A DNA stretch of 64,000 nucleotides, taken from Polynucleobacter sp. UB-Tiil-W10. GTDB lineage: Bacteria > Pseudomonadota > Gammaproteobacteria > Burkholderiales > Burkholderiaceae. Of this stretch, positions 8,668-18,534 are shown piece after piece (the first letter of the stretch is position 1; each line of letters starts with the position of its first letter). The translations under genes and the position numbers were made by a program. A model generated the notes under the pieces. The model searched no databases. It was given only the letters and a program-made list of their open reading frames with translations, and had not been told where the DNA came from. The DNA is taken from positions 1,302,001 to 1,366,000 of the forward strand of contig NZ_JACVPZ010000001.1 of NCBI RefSeq assembly GCF_018881605.1. Reading direction: 5' to 3'.

Positions 8668-9936
8668 ATGACAACAGCAGCATTGAGTACGGAAAGTACT
8701 AGTAGCAACCCTCTAAAGTCGAAATGGGTGCAATTGGCTTTAGGCGTCATTTGTATGATGTCCATATCCAGCCCTCAATATGTTTGGGCTTTATTTACTA
8801 AGCCAATCATGGGTCAGCTCGGTGTTACTTTGACAGAGTTGCAAATTACATTTTCGATCTTGATTGTTTTACAGACTTTCTTCTCACCGTTTCAGGGTTA
8901 CTTAGTTGATAAGTTTGGCCCTCGCCTATTGTTATCCATCGGCACTATTCTGACGGGTGCAAGCTGGGTTCTTTCGGCTAACCTGACTACCGTATCTCAT
9001 CTTTACCTCACCTATGGTGTGTTAGGTGGCTTGGGTACCGGTATTGTTTACATCGGCGTTGTTGGCTTGATGGTTCGTTGGTTCCCAAACAATCGTGGAT
9101 TTGCAGTAGGTATGGTTGCTGCTGGTTATGGCATCGGTGCATTGCTGACGACATTCCCAATCTCCACTAGCTTGACTGAGACCGGGATTCAGGGCACGTT
9201 GACGTTCTTTGGCTACATCATTGGTGCTGTTGGACTATTGGCCGCTCAAGGCATTCGCGTTCCTCACGCTGATCGTGCACAAACTGCTGATCAAATAGAA
9301 GCTGCTGCATCGGGAGTTGCACCAAAGGTAATGTTAAAGACACCAGTTTTTTGGCTCATGTTTTTGATGATGTCCATGATGTCTACATCGGGATTGATGG
9401 TGATCTCCCAAATGGGCGCATTTGCAAAAGACTTTGGTATTACATCGGCTATGGTTTTTGGTATGGCGGCCTTACCTTTGGCCTTAACAATTGATCGCGT
9501 TACCAACGGTTTAACTCGACCAATATTTGGTTGGGTATCTGATCGTATCGGCCGCGAATACACCATGACGATTGCTTTTGGTTTAGAAGCGGTTGCTATG
9601 TTTGCTTGGGTAATGACACGCTCAGATCCTGTCATGTTCGTATTGCTCTCAGGCATTGTGTTCTTTGGTTGGGGTGAGATTTTCTCTTTATTCCCATCTA
9701 CTTTGACTGATACTTTTGGTCAAAAGCATGCCACTACAAACTATGGCTTCCTGTACATGGCTCAAGGCGTTGGCTCTATTGTTGGCGCACCAGTTGCAGC
9801 CTACATTCATGGTGTTACAGAAAGCTGGATACCAGTATTTGGCATCATGATCGTATTGGATGCTACTGCGGCTATCCTGGCATTCTTCGTACTACGCCCA
9901 ATGCGCGCTAAGTATTTGAAGACACGCACTGCATAA
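8668..9936 (+). CDS. MFS transporter, oxalate/formate antiporter (OxlT) family
   Basis: Twelve-helix major facilitator of 422 residues. The start is supported by AGGAGATTTAC before the ATG. SSPQYVWALFTKPI (about 34-47) is the OxlT-family signature in helix 1, followed by the MFS A-motif GYLVDKFGPRLLL (about 76-88) and, in the second half, GWVSDRIGREYTM (about 287-299). The family exchanges small carboxylates such as oxalate and formate, but most members have unknown substrates. It stands alone between moaE and a convergent Ggt-like gene and is followed by a strong bidirectional terminator. Confidence 0.82.
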   Translation: MTTAALSTESTSSNPLKSKWVQLALGVICMMSISSPQYVWALFTKPIMGQLGVTLTELQITFSILIVLQTFFSPFQGYLVDKFGPRLLLSIGTILTGASWVLSANLTTVSHLYLTYGVLGGLGTGIVYIGVVGLMVRWFPNNRGFAVGMVAAGYGIGALLTTFPISTSLTETGIQGTLTFFGYIIGAVGLLAAQGIRVPHADRAQTADQIEAAASGVAPKVMLKTPVFWLMFLMMSMMSTSGLMVISQMGAFAKDFGITSAMVFGMAALPLALTIDRVTNGLTRPIFGWVSDRIGREYTMTIAFGLEAVAMFAWVMTRSDPVMFVLLSGIVFFGWGEIFSLFPSTLTDTFGQKHATTNYGFLYMAQGVGSIVGAPVAAYIHGVTESWIPVFGIMIVLDATAAILAFFVLRPMRAKYLKTRTA

Positions 9937-9972
9937 GTGCTAACTCAGTGGTAATTTGAAATTCGAAGTTAG

Positions 9973-10003
9973 AAAAAAGGCTACCAACAAGGTAGCCTTT
10001 TTT
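9973..10003. terminator. Bidirectional intrinsic terminator
   Basis: A-tract, GGCTACC, loop AACAA, GGTAGCC and a run of six T. The flanking A- and T-tracts let it work on both strands, and it lies between the convergent OxlT-like and Ggt-like genes. Confidence 0.9.
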
Positions 10004-10036
10004 AATGCCATCTAATTGTTAATGCATTGCGAGGGT

Positions 10037-11635
10037 TTAGAAAGCGCTCACAGCTCCATCACTTCTAGGATCCCATCCGCCTTGTAGCGTACCTGATGGA
10101 TCGCGAATGATGCAACCCGCATGACCAACGGTTTCGTCAAATGCATCGAGCATTTCAATCTCATGGCCTAAAGCGTGAAGCTCTTTAGCTACCCATGGAC
10201 TAAAGCGCGACTCTAATTTAAGGCTATCACTGGTTTGCCCCCAGGTCCGTCCAAGTAACCAGCGTGGACGACTGATTGCATCCTGTGGATCAAGACCATA
10301 AGTTGCTGTTCGAGTAAATACTGCGCACTGGGTTTGTGGTTGACCATCTCCACCCATCGTTCCATAAACCATTGAGCGACCATCTTTAAATAAGGCCATC
10401 GCTGGGTTAAGGGTATGAAAAGGCTTGCGATACGGCTCAAGGTGATTGAGTGTATTTGGGTCGAGAGAAAAGCTGCAACCGCGGTTTTGCCAGTTGACAC
10501 CTGAGGTAGGAAGCACAATGCCTGCGCCAAACTCATGATAGATGCTTTGAATGAAAGAAACGCAATTACCGTCACCATCAATTACGCCCATCCAAATAGT
10601 ATCTGCAGGACCTTTGCCCTGACCCCAAGGGAGCGCTTTTTCTGGATCAATATTCTTGGCTAACTTTTTCAGGAATGCAGGTGACAAGAAAGATTGCGCA
10701 TTCTTTGTCATATAGGCAGGATCAGTTACAAATTGATCGCGTACTTTAAATGCTTGTTTGGTAGCCTCAACACAATGGTGAACGTACTCGGCGCTATCAA
10801 CCTTAAAGCGTTTTAAGTTCAACTGGTCCAAGATGCCAATAATCATCAATGAGACAACACCTTGTGTAGGTGGAGTCATGTTGTAGACATTGCCCATGCT
10901 ATGCTTGAGCTCAAGAGGGTCTATGAGTTTTGCTTTATGACGGTTTAGATCGTCTAATCTGAGTGGGCTTCCTAGCTCAGCGAGTTCTTTTGCTAGTGAT
11001 TGAGCTAGTTCGCCACGGTAATAGTCATCCGTGCCTTTTTTGGCAATCTGACGTAAGGTTTTAGCAAGACGTTCTTGCTTAAAGATGCTGCCAACAGCGG
11101 GCGCTTTGCCATTTACTAAAAAAGTCTCTGCAAAGCCTGGTATGGGACTCAGTTCTTGACGCTTCTTTTCTGTGAGGCTTGATTGGCTGAAAGTAACTGG
11201 TGTGCCAGCTTCTGCATAGTGAATCGCATCAGCTAATAGGCGTGAAAGTGGTAGTTTGCCGCCTAACCCTTGTTTGGAGAGCTGGTGCGCTGCGCCCCAG
11301 CCAGAGATAGTGCCAGCAACCGTATTAGCCGCTACTGCACCACGAAATGGAATGGCCTTAGTGATGCCACGTTCCGCGTACCATTGCTTTGTCGCCAAAC
11401 CAGCGGCTGCTCCACAGGCATCAATTCCACCCATGGCCTTTCCAGGAGAATGAACCACCCAGAAAGAGTCGCCGCCTATGGAGTTCATATGAGGGTAGAC
11501 CACTGCAATAGTTGCTGCAGCGGCAACCATTGCCTCTAAGGCATTGCCACCTTCTCGTAAAACAGCTAAAGCAGATTCTGATGCTAGAGAATGTGGCGCT
11601 ACCGCCATTCCTCTGGTTCCCCATTTTGGTTGCAT
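10037..11635 (-). CDS. Gamma-glutamyltranspeptidase-family protein (Ntn hydrolase)
   Basis: Ggt-family protein of 532 residues that would self-cleave to expose an N-terminal threonine nucleophile. The N-terminal part has the family pattern GMAVAPHSLASESALAVLREGGNALEA and NSIGGDSFWVV. The predicted nucleophile is Thr346 in GPADTIWMGVID, where classical GGTs read TTHxSVVD, and the usual GSPGG loop is replaced by GTMGGDGQPQ. These differences place it in a divergent Ggt-like clade that may act on other gamma-amides or lactams. No signal peptide is evident, so a cytoplasmic location is likely, unlike periplasmic E. coli Ggt. It is monocistronic and shares a terminator with the convergent transporter. 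Confidence 0.85.
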   Translation of the reverse strand: MQPKWGTRGMAVAPHSLASESALAVLREGGNALEAMVAAAATIAVVYPHMNSIGGDSFWVVHSPGKAMGGIDACGAAAGLATKQWYAERGITKAIPFRGAVAANTVAGTISGWGAAHQLSKQGLGGKLPLSRLLADAIHYAEAGTPVTFSQSSLTEKKRQELSPIPGFAETFLVNGKAPAVGSIFKQERLAKTLRQIAKKGTDDYYRGELAQSLAKELAELGSPLRLDDLNRHKAKLIDPLELKHSMGNVYNMTPPTQGVVSLMIIGILDQLNLKRFKVDSAEYVHHCVEATKQAFKVRDQFVTDPAYMTKNAQSFLSPAFLKKLAKNIDPEKALPWGQGKGPADTIWMGVIDGDGNCVSFIQSIYHEFGAGIVLPTSGVNWQNRGCSFSLDPNTLNHLEPYRKPFHTLNPAMALFKDGRSMVYGTMGGDGQPQTQCAVFTRTATYGLDPQDAISRPRWLLGRTWGQTSDSLKLESRFSPWVAKELHALGHEIEMLDAFDETVGHAGCIIRDPSGTLQGGWDPRSDGAVSAF

Positions 11636-11705
11636 GATTGTTGTCCGGTTAAATAATTGGTTTTGTTATGGCTATATTGTATTGCTGGCTCATAGGTTGC
11701 TCTGA

Positions 11706-11975
11706 CTAACTGTGCCCAGTTTTGGTGGTGCTCTCAGTCTCAAAAAAGGCTAGCTTTTCAGACCTCGGTAAACGCTTTAATCGGAGCTCTGCTTTAGAGG
11801 CTTCAGAACGGTCAGGGTGCTTTTGTGTTGCTAAGAGGACAACTGGTCCGCGCGATCTTGTATAGCGAGCGCCTTGCCCTGAGTTATGTGCCTCTAGGCG
11901 ATGCTCTAGGCGGTTAGTAATGCCGGCATAGTAGGTGCCATCTGAGCATTCAAGGAGGTAAACAAGCCAGGTCAA
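11706..11975 (-). CDS. GIY-YIG domain protein (UPF0213 family)
   Basis: An 89-residue stand-alone GIY-YIG nuclease-like domain. It contains VYLLECSDGTYYAGITNRLEHRLEAHNSG in sequence order (about 5-33), with the first Tyr, the YAG variant of YIG, the Arg in the helix, and a Glu near 60 (SKAELRLKRL). The family is close to UvrC-type and SLX1-type nucleases, but the function of UPF0213 members is unknown. It stands alone, divergent from clpB by about 100 bases. Confidence 0.87.
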   Translation of the reverse strand: MTWLVYLLECSDGTYYAGITNRLEHRLEAHNSGQGARYTRSRGPVVLLATQKHPDRSEASKAELRLKRLPRSEKLAFFETESTTKTGHS

Positions 11976-12010
11976 AATAGGGAAAATTAGGGTTAAAAGT
12001 GCGGTGGATG

Positions 12011-12038
12011 CTTGAAATTATTAATATTGCCCTTATAT
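12011..12038 (+). promoter_or_regulatory. Candidate sigma-32 (RpoH) promoter of clpB
   Basis: CTTGAAA at 12011-12017 matches the RpoH -35 element exactly. CCCTTATAT at 12030-12038 resembles the -10 element (consensus CCCCATnT) with a 12-base spacer. The position, about 40 bases before the clpB ATG, and the heat-shock nature of ClpB support it. Confidence 0.65.
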
Positions 12039-12076
12039 TCTATAGATAGATATAGATGGAGTTGATGGGGTAGAAA

Positions 12077-14680
12077 ATGAGAATAGATAAATTAACAACC
12101 AAATTTCAAGAGGCCTTAAGTGAGGCCCAAAGTATCGCTTTAGCTAAAGATAACCAATATATTGAGCCTGCCCACTTGTTGCTGGCCATGTTGCGTGATT
12201 CCGATGGTGGCGCCAAGAGTTTATTGACTCGAGCAGGGGTCAATGTCCCTGGTCTTGAAAAAGGCGTAGAGAAAATCATCAGCAATCTCCCCGAAGTGCA
12301 AGGTACTAGTGGAGAAGTGCAGGTAGGCCGTGATTTAAGTAACTGGCTCAACCTATGTGAAAAAGAAGCCAATAAACGCAATGATCAATTCATTGCTGGC
12401 GAACTATTTTTGCTGGTGGTGGCTGATGACAAAGGCGAGCTCGGTAAAGTAGCTCGTGAGAATGGATTAAATCGTAAATCATTAGAAGCGGCTATTGATT
12501 TAGTACGCGGAGGAGAGTCAGTGAATAGTGCAGATGCTGAAGGCCAACGTGAAGCCTTAAAGAAATACACAGTGGATTTAACTGAGCGCGCTCGTATGGG
12601 CAAGCTTGATCCAGTCATTGGGCGTGACGATGAGATTCGTCGCACCATTCAAATTTTGCAACGTCGCGGTAAGAACAACCCTGTACTCATTGGTGAGCCA
12701 GGTGTTGGTAAGACTGCTATTGTTGAAGGTTTAGCGCAGCGCATCGTTAATGGTGAAGTGCCTGAGACTTTGAAAAATAAGCGCGTCTTGGTTTTGGATA
12801 TGGCCTTGTTATTGGCCGGCGCCAAGTACCGTGGCGAGTTTGAAGAGCGCCTGAAGGCAGTTCTGAGTGATGTCTCCAAAGATGAAGGTCAAACGATCAT
12901 CTTTATTGATGAAATTCATACGATGGTAGGGGCTGGTAAAGGTGACGGCGCAATGGATGCTGGCAATATGCTCAAGCCTGCCCTAGCGCGTGGTGAATTG
13001 CATTGCATCGGCGCAACCACTTTGGATGAGTACCGTAAGTACATTGAAAAAGATCCAGCGTTGGAACGTCGTTTCCAAAAAGTGATGGTGGAGGAGCCTA
13101 CCGTCGAGGCAACTATTGCGATCTTGCGAGGCCTTAAAGAGCGCTATGAACTACATCATGGTATCGAAATTACTGATCCAGCGATTGTTGCGGCTGCTGA
13201 GTTATCGCATCGCTACATTACGGATCGTTTCTTGCCAGATAAGGCGATCGACCTGATTGATGAAGCGGGTTCGCGTATTCGGATGGAGATTGATTCTAAG
13301 CCTGAAGTGATGGATAGGCTGGAGCGTCGTCTGATTCAATTAAAGATTGAGCGCGAAGCGGTTAAGAAGGAGAAGGACGATGCTTCGCAAAAACGCCTAG
13401 GTCTCATTGAGGATGAAATTAAACGTCTGGGTGCTGAGTATGCTGATTTAGAAGAGGTTTGGAAAGCAGAGAAGGGCGCTGTATTAGGCGCAGCTCAGCT
13501 GAAAGAGGAAATTGAAAAAGTAAGGGTAGATATTGCAAAGTTACAACGAGATGGCAAGCTAGAAAAGGTTGCGGAGTTGCAATATGGGAAGTTACCTGAG
13601 CTAGAAGCTAAGTTGAAGTCTGCTGCTGCAGCGGAAGCTAAGGGCGACAAAGATGGCGTATTGAAGAACAAGTTACTTCGCACTCAAGTTGGCGCAGAAG
13701 AAATTGCGGAAGTAGTTTCTCGCGCGACAGGTATTCCAGTGTCGAAGATGATGCAAGGTGAGCGCGATAAGTTACTCAAGATGGAAGAGCTATTGCATAA
13801 GCGTGTAGTTGGTCAAGAAGAGGCCATTCGAGCGGTATCGGATGCTATTCGTCGTTCCCGTGCTGGCTTGGCTGAAGAGAATCGTCCTTACGGCTCATTC
13901 TTATTCCTTGGGCCTACCGGTGTTGGTAAGACTGAGCTATGTAAAGCGCTGGCTGGTTTCTTGTTTGACAGCGAAGATCATCTGATTCGCATTGATATGA
14001 GTGAGTTTATGGAGAAGCATAGCGTGGCACGTTTAATTGGTGCGCCTCCAGGTTATGTTGGTTACGAAGAGGGCGGTTATTTAACTGAACAAGTCCGTCG
14101 TCATCCATATAGCGTAATTTTGTTTGATGAAATCGAGAAGGCTCACCCCGATGTCTTCAATGTGCTCTTGCAAGTGCTTGATGATGGCCGCCTTACTGAT
14201 GGTCAAGGTCGCACTGTAGACTTTAAGAACACCGTCATTGTGATGACCAGCAATATTGGATCTCATTTAATTCAGTCAATGACTGATAAGAAGCAGTCTG
14301 AAATTAAAGAGGCTGTATTTGAAGAGTTGAAGAATCATTTCCGTCCTGAGTTCTTAAATCGTATTGATGAAATCGTAGTGTTCCATGGCTTGGATAAAGG
14401 TAATATTGCCAATATTGCGAAGATCTTGCTAAAGAACCTGTCAGATCGTTTGGCAAAAGTGGATATGCAGCTTGAGGTGAGTGATGCCGCTCTGAATAAG
14501 ATTGCCGAAGTAGGTTTTGATCCAGTCTTTGGAGCAAGGCCTCTGAAGCGGGCGATTCAGCAGCATATTGAAAACCCAGTCTCCAAGATGATTTTGGAGG
14601 GCAAGTTCGGGCCTAAGGATGTAGTGCCTGTGGATGTAGATAAAAAAGGCGACTTTAGCTTTACGCGTCAGGTGCACTAA
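12077..14680 (+). CDS. clpB: ATP-dependent disaggregase ClpB
   Basis: Hsp104/ClpB ring disaggregase of 867 residues that works with DnaK to resolve protein aggregates. Order: Clp N-domain (about 1-150), first AAA+ module with GEPGVGKT (about 206-213) and [12 protein letters not shown], a coiled-coil middle domain (about 410-530, rich in Lys/Glu), second AAA+ module with GPTGVGKT (about 612-619) and [13 protein letters not shown], and a C-terminal D2-small domain with [11 protein letters not shown]. The middle domain and the lack of a ClpP-binding IGF loop distinguish it from ClpA and ClpC. A sigma-32-like promoter precedes it. Confidence 0.98.
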   Translation: MRIDKLTTKFQEALSEAQSIALAKDNQYIEPAHLLLAMLRDSDGGAKSLLTRAGVNVPGLEKGVEKIISNLPEVQGTSGEVQVGRDLSNWLNLCEKEANKRNDQFIAGELFLLVVADDKGELGKVARENGLNRKSLEAAIDLVRGGESVNSADAEGQREALKKYTVDLTERARMGKLDPVIGRDDEIRRTIQILQRRGKNNPVLIGEPGVGKTAIVEGLAQRIVNGEVPETLKNKRVLVLDMALLLAGAKYRGEFEERLKAVLSDVSKDEGQTIIFIDEIHTMVGAGKGDGAMDAGNMLKPALARGELHCIGATTLDEYRKYIEKDPALERRFQKVMVEEPTVEATIAILRGLKERYELHHGIEITDPAIVAAAELSHRYITDRFLPDKAIDLIDEAGSRIRMEIDSKPEVMDRLERRLIQLKIEREAVKKEKDDASQKRLGLIEDEIKRLGAEYADLEEVWKAEKGAVLGAAQLKEEIEKVRVDIAKLQRDGKLEKVAELQYGKLPELEAKLKSAAAAEAKGDKDGVLKNKLLRTQVGAEEIAEVVSRATGIPVSKMMQGERDKLLKMEELLHKRVVGQEEAIRAVSDAIRRSRAGLAEENRPYGSFLFLGPTGVGKTELCKALAGFLFDSEDHLIRIDMSEFMEKHSVARLIGAPPGYVGYEEGGYLTEQVRRHPYSVILFDEIEKAHPDVFNVLLQVLDDGRLTDGQGRTVDFKNTVIVMTSNIGSHLIQSMTDKKQSEIKEAVFEELKNHFRPEFLNRIDEIVVFHGLDKGNIANIAKILLKNLSDRLAKVDMQLEVSDAALNKIAEVGFDPVFGARPLKRAIQQHIENPVSKMILEGKFGPKDVVPVDVDKKGDFSFTRQVH

Positions 14681-14733
14681 ACAATATTGAATGTAGTTCA
14701 GCAGAAATTTTCCTGCGCCAGTAAACTCGGAGC

Positions 14734-15969
14734 ATGACTGTTGCGCTTAATAGGCGTGCCAGTGATGTCCGGGTTATTGGTCTCATTAGCCTAGCTCACG
14801 GCAGCTCCCATTTCTTTCATTTAGTACTTCCTCCCATGTTCCCATGGTTGAAGGATGCTTTTGCATTGAGTTATGCCGAACTCGGTTTGCTCATGTCAGT
14901 TTTCTTTGTAGTGTCTTGTATTGCTCAAGCTGCATCTGGTTTTTTAGTTGATCGAATTGGCGCTAGACCAGTGCTATTTGGCGGCATTAGCTTGCTTGTG
15001 CTTGCAGCACTTGTGTATTCACAAAGCAATGGTTATGCCATGCTCCTATTGGGGGCGGTGATTGCTGGTTGCGGTAATGGTATTTTTCACCCTGTTGATT
15101 ACACTCTTATTAATCACAAGGTGTCGCCACCCAATCTCCCATATGCATATTCAATGCATGGTGTAACAGGATATTTGGGTTGGGCAGCGGCGCCAGCCTT
15201 GATGGTTGCGATTGCTCAATTTGCCGATTGGCGCATAGCCTTTCTATCTGCAGCCCTGCTAGAAGCCAGCATCTTAGTGATTCTTTGGTTAAATAAAAAA
15301 TACCTCTTAGATAACGTCAAAGAGCGCCACGAGAACACCTATGCAAGTTCTCAAGCCGCTCATCCTGGTGTTGCTCAGGAGAGTCCATTTGCGTTTCTGA
15401 AGTTAACTGCCGTTTGGTTGTGCTGGATTTTCTTTTTCTTCAGCATGGCCTCTACATCAAGCTTGCAATCATTTGCGCCAAGTGCATTATTTAATATTTA
15501 TCAAGTGCCTATAGATGTGGGAAGTTATTACATCACCCTGCTGGCGCTCGGTAGTGCTGGCGGTGTATTGTTTGGCGGCTATTTAGCCGCAAGATTGCAA
15601 GCGCCAGAGCGTATCGTCTCCTCTTGTCTTTCAGTAACGATTGCGATGTGTTTGTTGCTTGGTACTGGATTCATTCCTGTGGTGCTGATTCCTTTTCTTT
15701 TTATTGGGTTGGGTTTTGGTTACGGCGTTGTCGCTCCCTCACGAGATCTTTTGGTGAAGTCTGTAACACCTAAGGGTGTGGCGGGGCGGGTATATGGAAT
15801 CGTTTATTCAGGAATTGATTTGGGGGCGGCAGTAGGCCCATTTATCTTCGGCTTCTTTATGGATGCAGGCCTTCCTAAAGCCCTGTTCTTAGGCATCGTT
15901 TTATTCCAACTCATGATTATTCCAACCGTGTTTAAGGTATCGGCTGGCACTACCCCCAAAACCGCCTAG
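14734..15969 (+). CDS. MFS transporter, fosmidomycin-resistance (Fsr)-like
   Basis: Twelve-helix major facilitator of 411 residues. The opening VIGLISLAHGSSHFFHLVLPP (about 14-34) and SYAELGLLMSVFFVVS resemble the Fsr subfamily, and VDRIGARPVLFGG is the MFS A-motif. A charged cytoplasmic loop at about 190-215 separates the two six-helix halves. Fsr proteins export fosmidomycin, but most homologues have no assigned substrate. It follows clpB by about 50 bases on the same strand. No regulator is adjacent and I assign no substrate. Confidence 0.8.
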   Translation: MTVALNRRASDVRVIGLISLAHGSSHFFHLVLPPMFPWLKDAFALSYAELGLLMSVFFVVSCIAQAASGFLVDRIGARPVLFGGISLLVLAALVYSQSNGYAMLLLGAVIAGCGNGIFHPVDYTLINHKVSPPNLPYAYSMHGVTGYLGWAAAPALMVAIAQFADWRIAFLSAALLEASILVILWLNKKYLLDNVKERHENTYASSQAAHPGVAQESPFAFLKLTAVWLCWIFFFFSMASTSSLQSFAPSALFNIYQVPIDVGSYYITLLALGSAGGVLFGGYLAARLQAPERIVSSCLSVTIAMCLLLGTGFIPVVLIPFLFIGLGFGYGVVAPSRDLLVKSVTPKGVAGRVYGIVYSGIDLGAAVGPFIFGFFMDAGLPKALFLGIVLFQLMIIPTVFKVSAGTTPKTA

Positions 15970-16252
15970 TTAGTTTCGAATATTTTTCACAATATGAAAC
16001 GTCATTACGCTGCGTAAAATGCGCTGCAGTGTGCGGCTAGCCTTTTCATTCCAAGCAGTGGATAGGCATTCCACATTGTAAAAATATAAATATAAGTTAT
16101 TGAATTTAAATAACTAAATATTTTTAAAAATAGTTCAAATTCCTCTTGCTTGCTTTTTTGAACTGTCTAAACTCTTATATAAGACATAAGACTTGAATGG
16201 GTCTTAAAGGTCCTCAAATTTTGAAGTACTTGTTTAACTTAGGGAGAAAAAC

Positions 16253-17551
16253 ATGGCAGATCGCAAAGCAGAAATCGCAGCATTACAAAAAGACTGGGAT
16301 ACCAATCCACGCTGGAAAGGTATTACACGTGGTTACACCGCTGAGGATGTAGTTCGCCTCCGTGGCTCATTGAAGATTGAGCACACTTTGGCTAAGCATG
16401 GTGCCGAGCGTCTTTGGGAATTGGTAAACAATGAAGCTTACGTTAACTGTTTAGGTGCTTTGACTGGCGGTCAAGCAATGCAACAAGTTAAAGCTGGCGT
16501 ACAAGCAATTTACTTGTCAGGTTGGCAAGTTGCTGCTGACGGAAATTCTTACGCAGCGATGTATCCAGATCAATCTTTATATCCAGTAGATTCAGTTCCT
16601 AAGATGGTTGAGCGTATCAATAACTCATTCCAACGTGCTGATGAAATTCAAACAGCCAAAGGTATCAACAAAGGCGATGCTGGTTATATTGAATATTTTG
16701 CGCCAATCGTTGCTGATGCTGAAGCTGGTTTCGGTGGTGTATTGAATGCATTTGAATTAAGCAAGGCATTGATCAAGCAGGGCGCTGCAGGCGTTCACTT
16801 CGAAGATCAACTGTCTTCCGTTAAGAAGTGCGGTCACTTGGGTGGCAAGGTATTGTTACCTACTGCTGAGTCTGTACAGAAGTTGATTTCTGCACGTTTA
16901 GCTGCTGACGTCATGGGCGTTTCTACCATCATTTTGGCTCGTACTGATGCAGAAGCTGCTGATTTATTGACATCTGATTACGATGCAAACGACAAGCCAT
17001 TCTTGACTGGCGAGCGGACACCTGAAGGTTTCTACAAAACACGCAAAGGTTTAGATCAAGCGATCTCCCGTGGTTTGGCATACGCTGCTTACGCTGACAT
17101 GGTTTGGTGTGAAACTGGTACGCCTGACCTTGAGTTTGCGCGTCAGTTCGCTGAAGCAATTCGTGCAAAGTTCCCAGGCAAGATGTTGGCTTACAACTGC
17201 TCACCATCCTTCAACTGGAAGAAAAACTTGGACGACGCAACAATTGCTAAATTCCAACGTGAATTAGGTGCAATGGGTTACAAGTATCAGTTCATCACAT
17301 TGGCTGGCATCCACTCTATGTGGTACAACATGTTCGACTTGGCTCAAGACTACATGCAGCGTGGCATGACTGCATATATCGAGAAAGTACAAGAGCCAGA
17401 ATTTGCTGCTCGTGACCGTGGTTACACATTCGTTTCACATCAGCAAGAAGTTGGTACTGGTTACTTCGATGATGTCACTACCGTTATTCAAGGTGGCAAG
17501 TCTTCCGTAACAGCATTGACCGGTTCCACTGAAGAAGAGCAGTTCCACTAA
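16253..17551 (+). CDS. aceA: Isocitrate lyase
   Basis: Splits isocitrate into glyoxylate and succinate, the first glyoxylate shunt step, needed for growth on acetate or other C2 sources. The 432-residue length is normal for proteobacteria. The active-site motif KKCGHLGGK lies at about 191-199 with the catalytic Cys. Other conserved parts are [22 protein letters not shown] with the metal-binding acids, and [21 protein letters not shown] precedes the ATG. The gene stands alone with its own terminator. Acetyl-CoA from the sulfonate genes elsewhere in the window would need this shunt for net carbon gain, which is inference. Confidence 0.98.
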   Translation: MADRKAEIAALQKDWDTNPRWKGITRGYTAEDVVRLRGSLKIEHTLAKHGAERLWELVNNEAYVNCLGALTGGQAMQQVKAGVQAIYLSGWQVAADGNSYAAMYPDQSLYPVDSVPKMVERINNSFQRADEIQTAKGINKGDAGYIEYFAPIVADAEAGFGGVLNAFELSKALIKQGAAGVHFEDQLSSVKKCGHLGGKVLLPTAESVQKLISARLAADVMGVSTIILARTDAEAADLLTSDYDANDKPFLTGERTPEGFYKTRKGLDQAISRGLAYAAYADMVWCETGTPDLEFARQFAEAIRAKFPGKMLAYNCSPSFNWKKNLDDATIAKFQRELGAMGYKYQFITLAGIHSMWYNMFDLAQDYMQRGMTAYIEKVQEPEFAARDRGYTFVSHQQEVGTGYFDDVTTVIQGGKSSVTALTGSTEEEQFH

Positions 17552-17607
17552 GAATCCCTAAGTAGTACGTAGTAAGCAGCGTAGTAATAATGCGCCAATA
17601 CTACCGC

Positions 17608-17650
17608 GGCACCTAAATGACCCCACAAGGGTGACTTAGGTGCCGTTTTC
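17608..17650 (+). terminator. Intrinsic terminator after aceA
   Basis: GGCACCTAA (17608-17616) pairs with TTAGGTGCC (17636-17644); the inner bases ACCCC and GGGT extend the stem. GTTTTCGTTT follows. It lies just before the HIT-family start codon. Confidence 0.75.
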
Positions 17651-17665
17651 GTTTACATTCTTTCC

Positions 17666-18106
17666 ATGACCAATTGCGTACTTTGTAAAGACGAGCTCAA
17701 GCCCGAAGAAGGGGAAGTTATTTGGCGTGGAGATGACTGTCGAGTCGTCCTAGTGAATGATCCTGATCTGCCTGGTTTCTGCCGAGTGATTTGGAATCGC
17801 CATGTGGCCGAGATGACCGATCTCACCTACAGTGAGCGTGAGCACTTAATGACTTTGATATTTGCTGTAGAAGAGGCTATGCGTCACGTCATGCACCCCG
17901 ATAAGGTCAATATTGCTGCCCTGGGCAATATGGTTCCCCATATTCATTGGCATGTCATCCCAAGATTTAAGGATGATGCTTTCTTTCCCGGTTCTGCTTG
18001 GTCTAGCAAGACTCAAGATACTCCAATATCAATCATAGAATCTAGAAAGCAAAAGGCTCAGCAGTTACCAGCCGCAATTAGGGCTGCTATTGCTACTCTT
18101 GCTTAA
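17666..18106 (+). CDS. HIT-family hydrolase
   Basis: Histidine-triad protein of 146 residues. The catalytic motif HIHWHVIPRF lies at about 94-103 (pattern H-x-H-x-H), in NMVPHIHWHV. The N-terminal CVLC is a possible metal site common in this subgroup. HIT proteins hydrolyse nucleoside phosphoramidates or dinucleotides, and the exact substrate cannot be read here. The stop codon overlaps the end of the convergent DUF1841 gene by 4 bases. Confidence 0.88.
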   Translation: MTNCVLCKDELKPEEGEVIWRGDDCRVVLVNDPDLPGFCRVIWNRHVAEMTDLTYSEREHLMTLIFAVEEAMRHVMHPDKVNIAALGNMVPHIHWHVIPRFKDDAFFPGSAWSSKTQDTPISIIESRKQKAQQLPAAIRAAIATLA

Positions 18107-18534
18107 GCTAGCTTTTTAAGAGCCTCTAAATACTTCTCTGGATTGAGGGGCTGACCTTCACGTTGCGCCTCCCACATTACTTGACCCAGGCATTCCATCA
18201 TCACATGCTGAGCATCATGCATTGAGCCTAGCTTTTGTGAGAGCTTGTCCGCAATTTCTTTGATGCCTGGGGGCTGGTTAATGGATATTTGTTCACTAAT
18301 AGACAGATGCATTGATAGGTGTAGGAATGGATTGGTTTCACCGCGTTCTGGTGTGTAATCCTGTCCTAGGGCGCCTTCTGGATCGGCAAGTAACTCGTGA
18401 TATTCAGGATGCTCAACCATCCAATCGCTCGCAAGCGTTTCCATTGGATCCAGTATGTGGTTTTCAGTTTTCTTTTTCCAGGTGTCACAGAAAAAGCGAC
18501 GCACTTCTTCACGAGTTGGATTAAATATCGCCAC
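18103..18534 (-). CDS. DUF1841 family protein
   Basis: A 143-residue soluble protein of unknown function, found in beta- and gammaproteobacteria. Visible features are FNPTREEVRRFFCDTWKK at the N-terminus, HPEYHELL in the middle, and NPFLHLSMHLSISEQ with paired His and Ser residues. No catalytic motif is recognisable. It overlaps nth by 14 bases, so it is the last gene of the rnfB-like/nth operon. Confidence 0.82.
   Translation of the reverse strand: MAIFNPTREEVRRFFCDTWKKKTENHILDPMETLASDWMVEHPEYHELLADPEGALGQDYTPERGETNPFLHLSMHLSISEQISINQPPGIKEIADKLSQKLGSMHDAQHVMMECLGQVMWEAQREGQPLNPEKYLEALKKLA

Noticed and set aside
9291..9656. 121-codon open frame on the minus strand
   Set aside because: Antisense to the OxlT-like transporter; it is a by-product of that gene's codon pattern and has no ribosome binding site.
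16119..16132. TATTTTTAAAAATA palindrome upstream of aceA
   Set aside because: Perfect but made only of A and T in an AT-rich promoter region; no known regulator site is matched.
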